A stretch of 64,000 nt of DNA from Acridotheres tristis (lineage: Eukaryota; Chordata; Aves; Passeriformes; Sturnidae). The DNA is taken from assembly GCA_037013685.1 (NCBI GenBank), contig CM072887.1:39111154-39175153 (forward strand). Direction: 5' to 3'. A program made the translations under genes and the position numbers. The notes under the pieces are model-generated. The model ran no database searches, was not told the DNA's origin, and saw only the letters and a list, made by a program, of their open reading frames with translations. Shown here piece by piece: positions 26,742-39,600 of the stretch (its first letter is position 1; each line of letters begins with the position of its first letter).

Positions 26742-29602
26742 GCATACACTTACACAAAAACTGCAAAATAAATAATAAGTGTTGCGGCACATATGAGAGT
26801 ATGCACAACCTCACCTCTTACAGTAGAAATTTAATGTATAAGAAAGCCAAGTTTGCATAACAATTTGTATTAAGGACTGCAATTAAAATTTGTATTTGCT
26901 TCCTATCTTTTTTAAGAGACTTTTGTTAGCAAAAAGGATTAAGTATGGTATTTCACTGCCCACACCTGAATTTTTATATATTTGCTAGCCATAGGGCAGT
27001 ATTGGCACAACAGAACAAACCAAAAGGATATCTTCTGAAGAAGACTCAAAGGTGAACACAATTCTGCAGTCAAGCAAAATTTCCAGCACATGCTTTCTCT
27101 GTTGTTCCCAAAATAAGTGAGTTGCCAGTAAAATTCCAGTTCACACAAGGTCATAAGGAGCTCTCCCTCCAGAAATTACACCACGATTTCAAAAGAGGGA
27201 AAATAATCCGTGTCCTCCTCTTGATTGTGCTGGCAATACTAAGAGGGTGCCACAGGTGACAGTCCCCCAGGACACAGACCATCACAAACACTAGAACAGG
27301 TTTTCACTGGTTCATTTAAACAGTTGGAGTTCATACCACAGAAAGTCAAACAGAGGATTATAGACCTAAGGAAAATAACCAGCTAGTCTGTCTAAAATTG
27401 ATCCTGCAGACTGGATAATTGTAGTGCTTTAATAAATAGGTTGCTTTGTTTTCTCATCCATACTTGTTGTCTACTGCAAGCTTTGTTGAGCTTTCCATTA
27501 TTAGAAGCTTACAAGATTTTCTATCCCACTGTCCCCCATTTCCTTTTTCCCCTTGTATGCAGAAAAATGCCTGTAAAATATTAATACACTTCCTGCAAAA
27601 TATGGGCAAAATCCAAGTAGGTACAAGTGAGACCATGATAACTGCTTATCATGGTAAAGACCCAGTATAATTTCATTTAATGTGATAAGCATACAAGTCC
27701 TAATTTTTCTGACAATTGCTTATCTGGTGGTTCAGTTTTATTTTTCCTCTTTTAATATTCTTTTAGGTTAAAAAGTTATTTCTGTCAGATCCACTGTGGG
27801 TGGATAAGATCAATAAAATATTCATACCATTCACAAAAGTGCCAGGCTTTACTTTTATTGAAAAATGTAGTAGTGATGTGTAATAAGCACTCTCCCTTTG
27901 TGGAGGTGGAGAACAGCTAGTAACATTCCAGAAGGCCTGGTTTTTCTGTACTCCTTTTGCATTTTAAAGAAGAATTGCATCCATTCTCACTTGCTTTTCA
28001 GTTTTGATTGAAGCCAGCAGACACAGGCAAGAAATTAAACCTCCGTAAATCTGATTCTGCATTGCAAGATTTGTTTATGTCCCCTTCTTCTCACTTAGGT
28101 TTGGAAGCTGTCTCTGAATACAAAGCTGGTCTGTGTAGTAGTCACTGTCAATATAGCTGGTTTGCACATATTAATTATATTTTATTTACTGCATCATCTT
28201 TATTTTGATTGCTTGGGTATTTTTTGTTTTCTTTTAATGCTATAGAATATGCTAGGCATATAGCATTGTCACATAAACATTCCCAAAATGATCTTGCCTT
28301 TTGGAAGATCCTAATTCTGCAGTGCTGACTCCATTGCATTAGTATTCTTTTTCTTTTCACCAAGCTTTTCCATTTCCACTAAACCATCAGTGGCAAGTCC
28401 TGGAGCCAGCCCCTCCCAAGTCTTTCCACATCAGGCAGAACATAGAGGAACAGGTTTCCATACCTAATAACCTGCAGCTAAAATATGAATCTCTTTCACA
28501 AGTACTTATGCCTATCCATCCCTATGATATGGGAGTGTGCCAGGGGGCTGCCGTGATGTTTGATTTGATTTCCAGTGGATCCCGTCTGGCCACACACAGG
28601 TTGTTACAGGTGTCAAAATCCCTCTCTCAGCACCTCCAGGAAATCAGTGCAACCATTCCTGACCTAATACCTCTTATTTGGCAGACCTCTTACAGGCATA
28701 TCCAGGAGTCATTAACTGTAACCCAAAAAGCACTGATGAAACAAGGAAATTAAGAAGGCAAGAGCATGGAATGAATGGCCTGTACAACCACACTTGGCCC
28801 CTGCCCTTTCCCAGCCTCAGTGCAGGCATGCCTACCCATTTTATTTGCACAGCCAGTCAGGGGTCAGCACAAAGCCTACAGATCTTTTAAGACCTTGGGC
28901 TGGCCTTGTGGGCAGGGCTGAATTTTGCTCAGCCAACATCTTTATTATCTTGAAGTAATCTCCAATCTCTTGGGTTCGGTGCCACTTGGAAAAATACTTC
29001 TGCTGGGAGAAAAAACCCTCCCTGACTATTTGAAAGGTCTAGACTGGGTGGAATTTTCTTTTTCCCTTCAACAAAAATTATCCATATTATATATATTCCA
29101 TTGTAATTTTGATCTATGTCTGTTAAGCTTATACTTCTGGTCCCACCAGGGTCTGTGGCTAATACTCCCTTGATTGTAGGAAAAGCAAGCTGTCAACCTG
29201 GAGGGAGTTAGACCTCTGTGGAAAGAAAAACAATTATAAGAAAATTCTAATTTCATATCTATGGTAATAAAAAGGAACAGATCAGACAAAAATTAATTAA
29301 AGGAATGTGAAAGCTTCAGGTCTGTAGGTTATTGTGAGATTATTGTGTCTTTAACAGTCTCTGTCTTAAATGTTAGGCTAGGAAATCAGAGTTTGATCCA
29401 ACAGTAAATCATCTGGTTAACACAAAATCTGATGCATTTAAAATCTGGCTTCATAAAAATGTCATTCATTGATGCAGTAAAGAGAGACTGCCTGGTACAT
29501 CAAGCACCTTCAAGTAGGTCATCTTTTAGGGATTAGTCTAAGTTGCTATCTGTTGACATTTCACATGTGACATCATAAGCTTCTTAAAATGAATGAAATT
29601 CT

Positions 29603-29645
29603 GTTTCTTTTCTTTGCTTCTTTTTTATTTTTTTTTTATTTTTAA
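29603..29645 (+). repeat. T-rich low-complexity tract
   Basis: This is a run of mostly T with occasional C, G and A interruptions. It is simple low-complexity DNA with no evidence of a transposon body beside it. Confidence 0.75.
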
Positions 29646-29930
29646 GGCAAATGATGGCTGAAAGGCAGAAAGATTTGCAAACCAGGTTAATGATTTTTGC
29701 CTGCCTCACAGTTGAAGAATCCACTTTAACAGAATCTAAAATGTCAGTTTGTCAGCAAGCAAGTTTATTTTGTTCTTAAAGTTAGACTTTTTTTCTCAAA
29801 CCCTGAAACATTATAGTAATGACCAGTGTACTCTGAAAATCCCAAGCCATCACCTTCCAGTTAATGATATACTGCCCTATTATTTGCCAGGAAAAAAACA
29901 GTTAGGAAGATGGATGTGAGTTTGATGCTC

Positions 29931-29995
29931 TAACTTTCAAAATCAGTTCTGCTACTAATTTCTTGTGTGCCCTTGAGCAAGTTACCTGTGTTTAG
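29931..29995 (+). mobile_element. Ancient MIR/CORE-SINE relic
   Basis: The segment TTCTGCTACTAATTTCTTGTG followed by TGCCCTTGAGCAAGTTAC closely matches the conserved core of mammalian-wide interspersed repeats (as I recall it: CTCTGCCACTTACTAGCTGTG, then TGACCTTGGGCAAGTTAC). These SINEs predate the amniote radiation and persist at low density in birds and reptiles. The flanks have diverged beyond recognition, so ends are approximate. Identification is from memory of the consensus. Confidence 0.55.
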
Positions 29996-32900
29996 AGGTT
30001 TCAGAGGTGCTCTGCTGGCCTGTCCCTTGGGCATTACAGCCCACTTGGAAAGGATCTGCAAAGCTTCCTCCTACTGCAGAGGAGCACTGTCAGCACAAGG
30101 AGTGTGAGTTTGGCACCATCCCCATGTAAAATCGGCAAGACCTACACAGGTCTATAGGGCATTATAACACAGATTTTTTTTTTCCAGACTGTATTTCAAC
30201 AACAGACAAAAATCCCCATGAATGTCTCTGAGTTGGGCTTTCTAACAGAGTGGCTGGAAAGTACAGAGGGGCTGCAGCTTATTTTGGTTGCTCCTTTCCT
30301 GTTGGTCCTCACAGCAATCACAGGCTCTGATGCTGAGGACAGTGAGAGAAGGCAAACTACATTGGAAACTGAAGTTGCTCCCTGCTACTGGTAAGAGGAA
30401 AACAGGACAAACTATTGTTTTATGATGAACAAGACTAATAACTTCTCTGAATGCATGAAATTAAAATGAGAGGCATTATACAGGAATTTTCTTTTTACTG
30501 TAGGGAGGCAGCATCTTTTTATTGTGTATTCTAATGATTTCAAGCCATCATGTTGGCCATCTTGAATACAGTTAAGAAAAATATGCTTATGGAACGATTT
30601 TCTTTTTAACAGTAATTGGAGAAGAAAGCTAGTATGAATAATGGTACACAAGTATACTATTTATAAATGTGATTTATTTATACATCCTTTGTATATTTGT
30701 GTATTCATTGAGACCGTAATTTCTCAAGAAACTTATCTCTGTATCTTATTTACTCGTCTGGAGTGGCTTCCCCTTTTGAACCAGTCAACTAAACATATAA
30801 TTGTTTAGAAACTCTACAGACTTGCCAAAATATGAACTCATACGCATGGAAGGGGCAGAAGTTCAGATTTCAATCTGGCCATGTAGGGCGGCACGTGCTG
30901 TCCTAAGCTGCTCTAGTGAAGTTGTTCATTTTAGTTGCTCTCCAGAGGCTATTTTATTGGGAGAGAAAAAAGATCTGACTGCCAAGAAGGAGGACAATGC
31001 TTTCTGTGGAGATGTATCAAGGCTCTGATAGGGAAAACAGAAGATTTATTTTCTCCACTTTCTCTCCCTGTTCTGAGACACTGTGGGAGAAAGCATAAGC
31101 CTAAAAACCCTCTGCAAGGCCATACTTTCCACTCTGGGCCATACTCTGGCCTTTCAACTCACTGTGCAGGGCCACTGAGTGCCCCTTTCTGTTATGTTTC
31201 TTTGCCACTAGAAAGGAGCCCCTAATTCCTGGATCACAGCCTTCTCCTTTTCTTCTGTGCTCCTGCACTCTGTCATCCACCAAGCAACTGTAACCAGGAT
31301 GGCAGTCTGCTTTACTGTCACACAAGTATTTTCCTGCACCTTAGACATAACTCATAAGCAATATGCTATCATACAGCTCCACACGGGAACAAGACACAAA
31401 ACACCACTTATTTTTTCTTGGATACACATTCAAAGGGCTAGTCACCAAGAGAAAAAACATGGATTCCAGGAAAATTTGAGTTTTCACCTTTTCCCAAGAG
31501 CAAGACAAATGTTTCTTATCAGTTGTATGGAGCAGGAAAAAAGATCCACTATTTTTGATCTTAATTACGCACAGTCAGTGTGACTGCTAGAGAGTACCCT
31601 ATAGGTCTCACACGTTGTTTAGTGCTTGGCAGGATGGGGTTCACAGCAGCCTGTGAGCACAGAAGTGGAGAGCACATCTTCCTTGCTCTCACAGCTTCCA
31701 GGGTCATTCTCTTAGGATGCTGACTGGTACCTATGCTGGGAGCCTCCTGCTTCCTTTCTGCCATGAAATGTGGGACCAATGTCTTTCCAGGTGAACTTTA
31801 CCCTGTGGTGTAGAGGCAAACAAAAAGGTGGCTGCTTTTTTCCTGCCAGGTACACCTAGTATCATTCCAGCTGTTTCCTGTGGGGAGCAGCAGCCATGCT
31901 GCATGCATTGCACAGCATCATTCCAGGCTTTCTGTTTCATTCAAGTTGTTCAGTGTAAAATGCCAAAACACGAGGCTGACCCAGAGTCAGCCAGAGTAGG
32001 TGGAGAGGCAGAAATGCTGTGACTCCTGTGAGAAGCTGTTCAGCGCAGCAGCTGTTTTGTGCAGCTTCAAGGACACGTCATGATAAAGAGCATGAAGGCA
32101 TCTTAGAGCCTGACAGCACAGCTTCTTTCCCACTGACAGCTCAGTATTCAGACAGCGTTTCTCAGTACTTTGGAAGTCCACAAACTAACGACAAGCACTC
32201 GTGTGAGCATGCACAAGATGCAAAGGAGCCATGCAACATGAATGGCACGCAAGAAAAGTCAAGCTAGCCTCCACTCACCCCATCATTTAGATGAGCTGGA
32301 ATAGGTCATCACAAGGAAATTGTGAGAAGACGACTGCTGCTCCCTTCTGCGGAGGTTTGCCATGTGTTACAGCTCATATGGCAAATTGTTCATCGGATTG
32401 AGCTTCTTTCCCTCCTTGGATAATATATCCCTCCCTTCTTCTTTCGTTATTGGGCATGGTGCATATGGCAAGGCTTAGTGCACAGAGGGGTGGGAGGAGG
32501 TGAGGGTGCTGTGCTCAGGTGCCTCCTGCAGGCAAACCCCACAGCTTGAAAGCTCTGGCTGGGAGGAGGACAGGATGGCATAGGATGTTGGGTTGCTATT
32601 GGCATGTTCTATAAAATATGTGTCTTTCTGACACATTTTGGGAGATAGTGCAATAGACATGCATATGCCACGTAGCACACTTCTGGGAGCATGGCAGCAG
32701 TCCAGTGGAGCTACAGATTAAAGCTAAAATGGGATAAGATGTTTTTCAGAGATGTGTACCAGGCACTCAGGTCAGGCCCTATGGATAAAATTTGTAACTA
32801 AAAAAGAAATCTGCAAATGTTTTTTGATTTCTCTTATTTTAATAATGACCTGTATTTTATCTTGATCAGCAGATACTTCTTCTCATTAATTATATCCTCC

Positions 32901-33114
32901 CTGTGTTCTTCGAGGAACTCTTAGATCCAAACTCCTGGAAGATGCATGCCAGCAGTTTTAGGGAACAGGTGGGAGAATGATGCAATTATAGGGACATCTA
33001 GGCTGTGCTTTCTTGCCCACTGTCAGTTAGATTGATTTTATGTGCAACATCTGAACATTATTTTGTTGGCAAGATTAGTAAAAAAGGTAGTTGCAATTCT
33101 CTGCATATATATTA

Positions 33115-33134
33115 GGGGGTGGGGGGGTGGAGGA
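33115..33134 (+). repeat. Short G-rich tract
   Basis: Runs of five and seven G separated by single T residues, followed by GGAGGAG, could support a weak G-quadruplex on the + strand. It is small and isolated in AT-rich sequence. Confidence 0.6.
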
Positions 33135-34463
33135 GATTCTCAAAATCCCAGCCACAATCCAGTCATTTATCAGAGTTGACCTTCTGCCACTAAGCACTCC
33201 AGTCTTACCTGCCAATATCTTCCAGAGAGAGAAAACTGTATGGACAGCTCTCTGTATTCTTCCTCAAGGTGTGACGTGAATTCAAAGCACATCTGAAATC
33301 TGATAGAGAATCTGTATGAGTATCCTGACAGCCATTCCAGCTTGCCACCTCTTTGATGTGCAAGTGTACTCTGTCAGCACACTCCCTCTCCTCCTGTTTT
33401 TGACTTCCAGGCATGCAAGTCTATGATTCTTCTAGGATATCCCACCAAGAGGGTGGGTATGTGCCACCTGTCTGCTATTAGAATTTTTCCCCATCGTCCA
33501 ATTCTGCACTGCTGTTGATTGATTGTGTGCTAGCTGGTTGACTCTAATATACAGCATATTCACCATCTCTAATTGATTGAAAGTTCATCATCCTTTGCCC
33601 AGTAGACTGAGCAGATTGCTATTGACATGCATTTATTTCATAATACTATTTATTGCTATTTGTCTTTTCATCAGCTTTTCTCTTTCCCTCATCTGTCCTT
33701 TTTGCTCCCCTCTTATCCCTGCTTCCAAATCTCTCTGTTTGCTCTTTTCTTCCTGTAACTTCCCTACTCTACTACATCATGAACCTGGTTTTTTGCCATG
33801 GTCTTGGTGAAACTTGTGCTTGCCAAAGTCTCATTTCTTACAGACACCTGCCTGCACCACAGCCTCTCTGTCCTCTGTTCTGGCTTCTCAAGCCCTCAGC
33901 AGCTCTCAGGAGGAGACGCAAATGGGCTGGCACTGAGCAGAGCCCATGGGAATGCAGGGACCTGAGCCCACACCTGAGTGTTGTGCAGTCCTGAGCCCTT
34001 CCTCAGGGGCTGCTCAGTTGTGCAAGTCATGGTGCACCAGATGAACCAGATGAGAGAACAGGCAAGAGGTAAAAGCAGGCCTTCCTACAGTGCAAGGAAT
34101 AAGATAACCAGTGTCTGTGCTTTAGAGTGGGAATATTTTCCACAACCCCTTTGCTGACCTGCACTGTGGCTGCCAACATAGGGGCACAAGTCCTAGTGAA
34201 AAAAACCCTAAAAATGTGTGGACATTGTCTGTTGGGTTGTGAGCCTCTTGCTGGTGTGTGTGAACAGTCTTCTACATGGCAATGGTGCACATGTGTGACC
34301 TCAGGAGGTGACAGCCAGTGGGACTGTGGGCATGCTGGTGGATACACACTGAGAGCTGTAGCCTCCAATATGCCCTGCTGCACTTGACACGAGCCCAGCC
34401 AGGATGCAGTCCAGAAAAAAGCACACCTGCCTTCAGCACTGCTCATCAGCATGCAGAAAGAGC

Positions 34464-34482
34464 TACCCTGCACAGCAGGGTA
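34464..34482. repeat. Short perfect hairpin (8-bp arms, 3-nt loop)
   Basis: TACCCTGC and GCAGGGTA form a perfect inverted repeat around ACA. AGC/GCT can extend the stem after a two-base bulge. No role is evident. Arms this short are not rare in 64 kb. Confidence 0.6.
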
Positions 34483-34790
34483 GAGCTACTGAGAACTGCA
34501 GCCCACAAGAGGGATGCTGGGGACAACATGTTCAGACATGACCCACTGCCTTATACATTTCATGGATCAGCACCAGGAAAGTTTGTGCATCTCCTCACCT
34601 GCCTTCCCACTCCTATATGTGCTTGGTAGCCACTGTGTCCCCTCCCAGGTGGTGGCTGTCACTGCAGCAATGCACTGCATGAATGTTATTTCGCAGTCAG
34701 GAGGAAAGGGAGCAGGCACCTGGCCCCCAGTTCTCCCCTTTGGCTGGTGTCCAGTCCCAGTGACACTACAGAAAACAACTCAGAATGCTC

Positions 34791-34856
34791 AAGAAAAAAA
34801 CAAAAACAAAAAAACCCCAAAAAACTAAGACAACCAACCAACCAAACAAAAAATAC
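34791..34856 (+). repeat. A-rich low-complexity tract with CCAA units
   Basis: A-rich sequence with C interruptions leads into a short CCAA tandem run. It may be a degraded poly-A tail or a simple repeat. No retroposon body is recognised beside it. Confidence 0.75.
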
Positions 34857-35010
34857 CTGAAAAAATGGCTCATTTTAATAACTCCAAGCGTTGCACTCTT
34901 GTATGTCTTAGAAGGAGTTATATTGCTCTTTGACCTTTAAAAATAGTCTTGGGTTTCGAAATCATCACAGTGCAGATCCTCCTTTACTGGAAAGTTGATA
35001 GCAAGGTGTG

Positions 35011-35026
35011 AAAAAAAAAAAAAAAA
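35011..35026 (+). repeat. Poly-A run (16 A)
   Basis: This is a homopolymer run only. No upstream retroposed body is recognised. Confidence 0.8.
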
Positions 35027-36065
35027 GAGCAGACAAGGATCTGGAATCAAAGACAGGGAAGCACTAAGAGATGTGTCGACAAGAAGTGCTATATAGATGC
35101 CACATTGAAAGGACTGGCAGATTTCTATCTAAGCTGTTCCTCCTCCTGGTTGCATTCATCTCCCAGCACAGTGCTTCTTCATCTGTACAATCTCTGTGAC
35201 TGTGATGGCACTTTCAGGGAAGACTGTGTTCTGAGCAGACGTGCACAGTCTTATCCACCTTCTGTGTTCATAGGGCCCTCTCCAAAGCAGCAAGGTCCTA
35301 TCTTTGGTCCCTGACCTGTGCAGTGCAGCAAAGGGGCAGATGGCAGGTGAGGTGTCCCTCACTCAAGTCCACGCAAGTTTTACTCCTCCTTGTGACCCGT
35401 GAAGGAAATAGACCAGGTCTATACTCACTTCTCACCCAGAAGCTCAAAGCTATCAGTTCATAGGCTTCGGACAAATACCTGTGGGTGACCAACAAGACAG
35501 TCGAGAGTTTTCCTCTTCTAGAGGGAGCTGCACTTGCCAACACAGCGCTGCAAGGCAGCACATTGGCCATAAAAAATTAAAGCTGTTTCTCCTGCCCATC
35601 ATGTGCCAGAAAAAGCACAAATGAACAGTGCAGCTTTCAGTTCATTTGCTGGACAAATTATATCTGATGAAGAAATGAGACAGATGGGGCAGGTGAAATG
35701 AAGGGTGTGAAGAAGGGAAAACTGTGACAGATCCCCGGGCAGGTCACCTCAGACCTCCGAGCAGGGGAAGAGCAAAGCCTCCCCTCACCAACCCCCACAT
35801 CTGCCCAGTGCTGGGGACTCCCAGCAGAGGAAGGGATGGCATACTGCCCCATGGGCTGCTCAGGCCAAACAGATCACTCTGGTTTCAGTGGAGGGGCCAG
35901 AGAGAGTGGCTGCTGGCTGGGGACCATTGTGGCTGGCTGGCACTATGGAGAAGGAAAATTTTCCAGAGGAAGGATATATAGTTGAGTTCAGGTATACAAA
36001 AGTCGTTTAAATTACCCCTCCTTTATCTCCTTTTTTATCTTTTTTAAAATGAAAAAGAGCATTAC

Positions 36066-36090
36066 TTTTTCTTTTTCTTTTTTTTTTTTT
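36066..36090 (+). repeat. T-rich tract
   Basis: T-rich homopolymeric stretch with two C interruptions. It is low-complexity sequence. Confidence 0.8.
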
Positions 36091-36525
36091 AATCAAATTG
36101 GTAGAATTTAGGCTTTTAGCAGGAGAGAAGATGTCTTCACCATAAACAAAAGATGGTTTTGATATGGAAGTTTGTATTTGACAGCTGTCTTCAAACAGGT
36201 GATCAGATTAAATAAATGCACCAGATACTGAGAGTTAACAGTCAGAGAGCTAAAAATTACATACAGGAAGATGTGACACCATTGGTTTTGATGGTTTCCC
36301 CTGTGGTTTTTACTTCTCCTTTTGGTGAAAGTGAGGCAACTGTGATTTCTCTCATTTCCACTCTCTTCAGAAATTGTGAAAGTAGCTGTCTTTTTATATC
36401 AGCATCTTCACTTTGCTGTTGATTCAGAAGCAAATCCAGTTGTACAAACAGATTAAGGCTAAAATGAAACATAACTAGAAAACAGCATTTTCCTCAACTA
36501 GTAGTTTATGCACAAAATCACCAAG

Positions 36526-36605
36526 CCACAGAATCACTGAACAGCTGAGGCCGCAAGGAACCTCTGAGAACCTCCTAGTTCCCCCCCTCTGCTGCTCAAA
36601 GCAGA
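36526..36605 (-). mobile_element. CR1 LINE 3'-end fragment, reverse orientation
   Basis: The + strand reads CCACAGAATCACTGA, then CTGAGGCCGCAAGGAACC, CTCTGAGAACCTCCTAG and TTCCCCCCCTCTGCTGCTCAAAG. This follows the familiar reverse-complement pattern of avian CR1 3' ends (an ACAGAATCA start, a GGAAGGGACCTCTGGAGATCATC-like segment, a CTAGTCCAACCCCCTGCTCAAAGCAG-like segment). The element therefore lies on the - strand, 5'-truncated to about 80 bp as is usual for CR1. Divergence is considerable, so it is an old copy. It is the best single clue that the genome is from a bird or another sauropsid. Confidence 0.75.
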
Positions 36606-39600
36606 TGATATATGGAGAACAAAAAAATAAGAGTGTGCTCTGCCTGTCACTTCAGTGAAATGTATGCAACCATTTCTGTAAAATACTAGCACTTTCTTAA
36701 TATATCTAATGAACAGTCATTGTTTAGATATTTTGGAATGCAGATGGTATTCAGAATTCATAAAGTGGGCCAGAAGCACTAATCTTCATCCCAGAAATTA
36801 GCAACACAGATATAAAATCAAATGAATACTTGTATACTTATGCCCCAAATTATGAGTTTTTGACATAACAGCATGCCAATGAAAAAGTACTGAGCAATTT
36901 TCCTTTAAGCACAATGCAGTTGTATTGCTTTTGTGCTTGCAAGCCCCTGGCTGTGTGAAGCCTTCTGTATTTTCGTAGTTTCCTTAGCCACAGATTTATT
37001 TTACACATAGGAGATGCATACTCTTCATCAACATTTAGCTACAAGCAACAAGTACAGTGATGTTTTTGAAAGAATATGCGAAGGCAGCTACATCCAGTGT
37101 ATCTACACAGGAGCAGTTGGCAGCAGCACACTGGCATTGGCTGGGCTGTGTCCTGCTCTGAGTCACTGACCCTTCCCTGTGCTCACTCTAGGCAACCAAA
37201 CCTCTAAGCATTGGTTTTGATGCAAGATTTTCTACACCCTGGTTTTAACCACCTGAACTCTCTTGGATCTAGCTCTTCATGTCTACTGTTGAACTACATC
37301 ACACTATGGGAGCCACCAAACACACCTGTGCTTGTGCCCACACATGGCTCTGCCTGAGCAAGCAAGGGGCAGCTGTCCAAAATCATTTGCTTTAGGGACA
37401 GGCAGGCTGCAGCAAGGCTCTCCCTCTTTACAGGTCTCATTAATCCAGCAGCTCCAGATATATCTGCAGACTCTTTCTTCAGGTTAAGACGCATTGAGGT
37501 TTTTGGTTCATGTTTTTCTCACAACTCACTGTGAGATTTTCTTACCCTCTGTTTCTAGCCACCTCTCTGGCAGCTATCACCATCCCCATACCAGAGACAT
37601 GACAACAGTCTCAGTCTCTTTTAAGGGTGGAGTGTCCTAGGGAATGATGCATGAGACAATAATGCGCTAGGTGTCTACCCCATGCCTGCTGTACCTGGCC
37701 CTGTGCTGCTCATTATTCAGGTCTGAGCTTCTGTGATTTCCAGTCAAGCAGTGGAAAGTGAAGCCTTGCAGATTTTGGGTTGCTCAAGACATCCCTCTGT
37801 GAATGGCAGCAGCAAAGGGGCTGTTGCACAAGCAATTTCAGCATCTGCATGACAAACAGGACAGCAGAGACAGTAAGGAAGAAAGTTTTAAGTCACACAA
37901 ATGGCTAAGTAAATGGCTAAGGCATTCTCAAACATCTACACAGTGATTTCACTGCTATGCCGGTCGACACATGGACAGCCAGGGACACTGCCTTCAAATA
38001 CTGGCAGGTTTGGTTCTAATATAATTAATTAAATAGAACTAATTGCAACTGCCATACCAAAGTCAGATGAGCCTCAACATTATATAACAGTTTAGTCAAA
38101 TTCAAAAATAATCATAACCTACCTTATGCATTTTAAAAAGAATCAAAGAAGAGGGATGTCCGCTGTTTAGAAAGCAAGGGACTTTTTGCTGAAACCTGTA
38201 AAGTTGTGGTTGAAAAAGTCAACCTTCTGTGTGCTGAAATAAAACTACCATCTGACAATTTGATTGTGTTAGGAACCATGATTAAGCTTTCTTCTTAGAA
38301 TTATGTTGCTGAATGGTTGAATACTTAAACAGACAGCCTTCTCTGTGCTTTTGAAAATCATATTGGCAACCTTGAAAATCTAGTTGCTGCTTTTCCCTGC
38401 CTCTACCATCAGAGATATTTATTAATTTGATAAGAAGTTTGAAAACTTTATTTACCACGAATTGTAGATAATTTACTCTTTTGAGACTGTTACATGCACA
38501 ATAGACTCTAAAAACCAACTTTATAAAATATTATTTGGACAGTAAAACCTTCCCTAGATTGACCTGCCATGTGCTCATACACACGCATTCGATATGCCTA
38601 CTTCCATGCATCAGATTAGGGAACATAAAAAGACCATAGCATTTCACAGCACAGAAGAATAGAGAGGGCGGAAAAAGGGAATAAATTTCTGAAGATAGCT
38701 GAAGTCTGAAAGCATATCAACTCTTTCAGGCCTCTGGATTCGTACAAAGTAAAACCTAGGACTGTAGCCAATCAGGCAGGTGGTGATCTGCTGGTCATCA
38801 CATCTCTTGAACAGACTTTAGCTCCATTCAGAATGCCTAGTCACAGGCTGGTAGGGATGCTTTTTGGTGCTGTGACTTTTCTCTAACCAAGGTAGATGGT
38901 CACAGAGATTTTGGATTTTTCTCTTTTTTGGGGGGGCTGGCTCTTCTTGCTTTCCAGAGTATCTGTCCAAAGTATTTTGACAAATCTGGTATGAAGCCTA
39001 TCTTGAATTCGTGTCAGTTACCAAAAACTTTCAGGTCAACTCCCTAACTGATACCAATTTTTAAGAATTCTGCTTTAAAAAGTAATTTAAATAGAGTCAG
39101 TGCTCTGCTTCCCACAGTGCCTCCCTATCCCAACTATGAACAAAATCCTTAGACAGAAGACCATTTTGAGGAAACTGGCGTAGTCTTATCTGGCTGAAAG
39201 GTCTTGAGATAACATTGTGTCACCAATGTAGAGAAAGTTCAGCATAAAAATAGAAGTCACTACTTAAAAAGGAACTATGATAAGCATTCATCACCAAGCA
39301 TGTGGCCATCAGAGATATTTAGCATGTTTATTTTAAAGGTAAGTTTCACTATGATGATTTTTTTTCCCAGAAACAGCTGATAGATAATGTTTTACTAGTA
39401 CTCCAATGGGCTCCAAGTCAAGCTGTTTGTCAATTGGAAATTTCATCTTGCAAGAGAAGAGTATTTTAAAGCTACTCAGGAGTGAAATAAACTGTATATT
39501 GCAGATTTGCATTCCTTAGCTCATCTTTCTGTGCTGGAAATCTGGACTTTACTCTGTGTTGTTGAGAACAGAGAATGGTTGAAAAATATAGCAAATACTG

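Larger units (their letters stand above)
22861..36525. other. Intergenic DNA, block 3
   Basis: No coding exon is supported. The block contains several simple repeats (24341, 25132, 26709, 29603, 33115, 34791, 35011 and 36066), an ancient SINE relic at 29931-29995 and a short perfect hairpin at 34464-34482, all listed separately. The remaining sequence is unremarkable. Confidence 0.6.

Noticed and set aside
34027..34473. 148-codon - strand open frame, Cys/His-rich in places
   Set aside because: No ordered zinc-finger spacing and no recognisable family. An open frame of this length is expected by chance in 64 kb of moderately GC-rich DNA.
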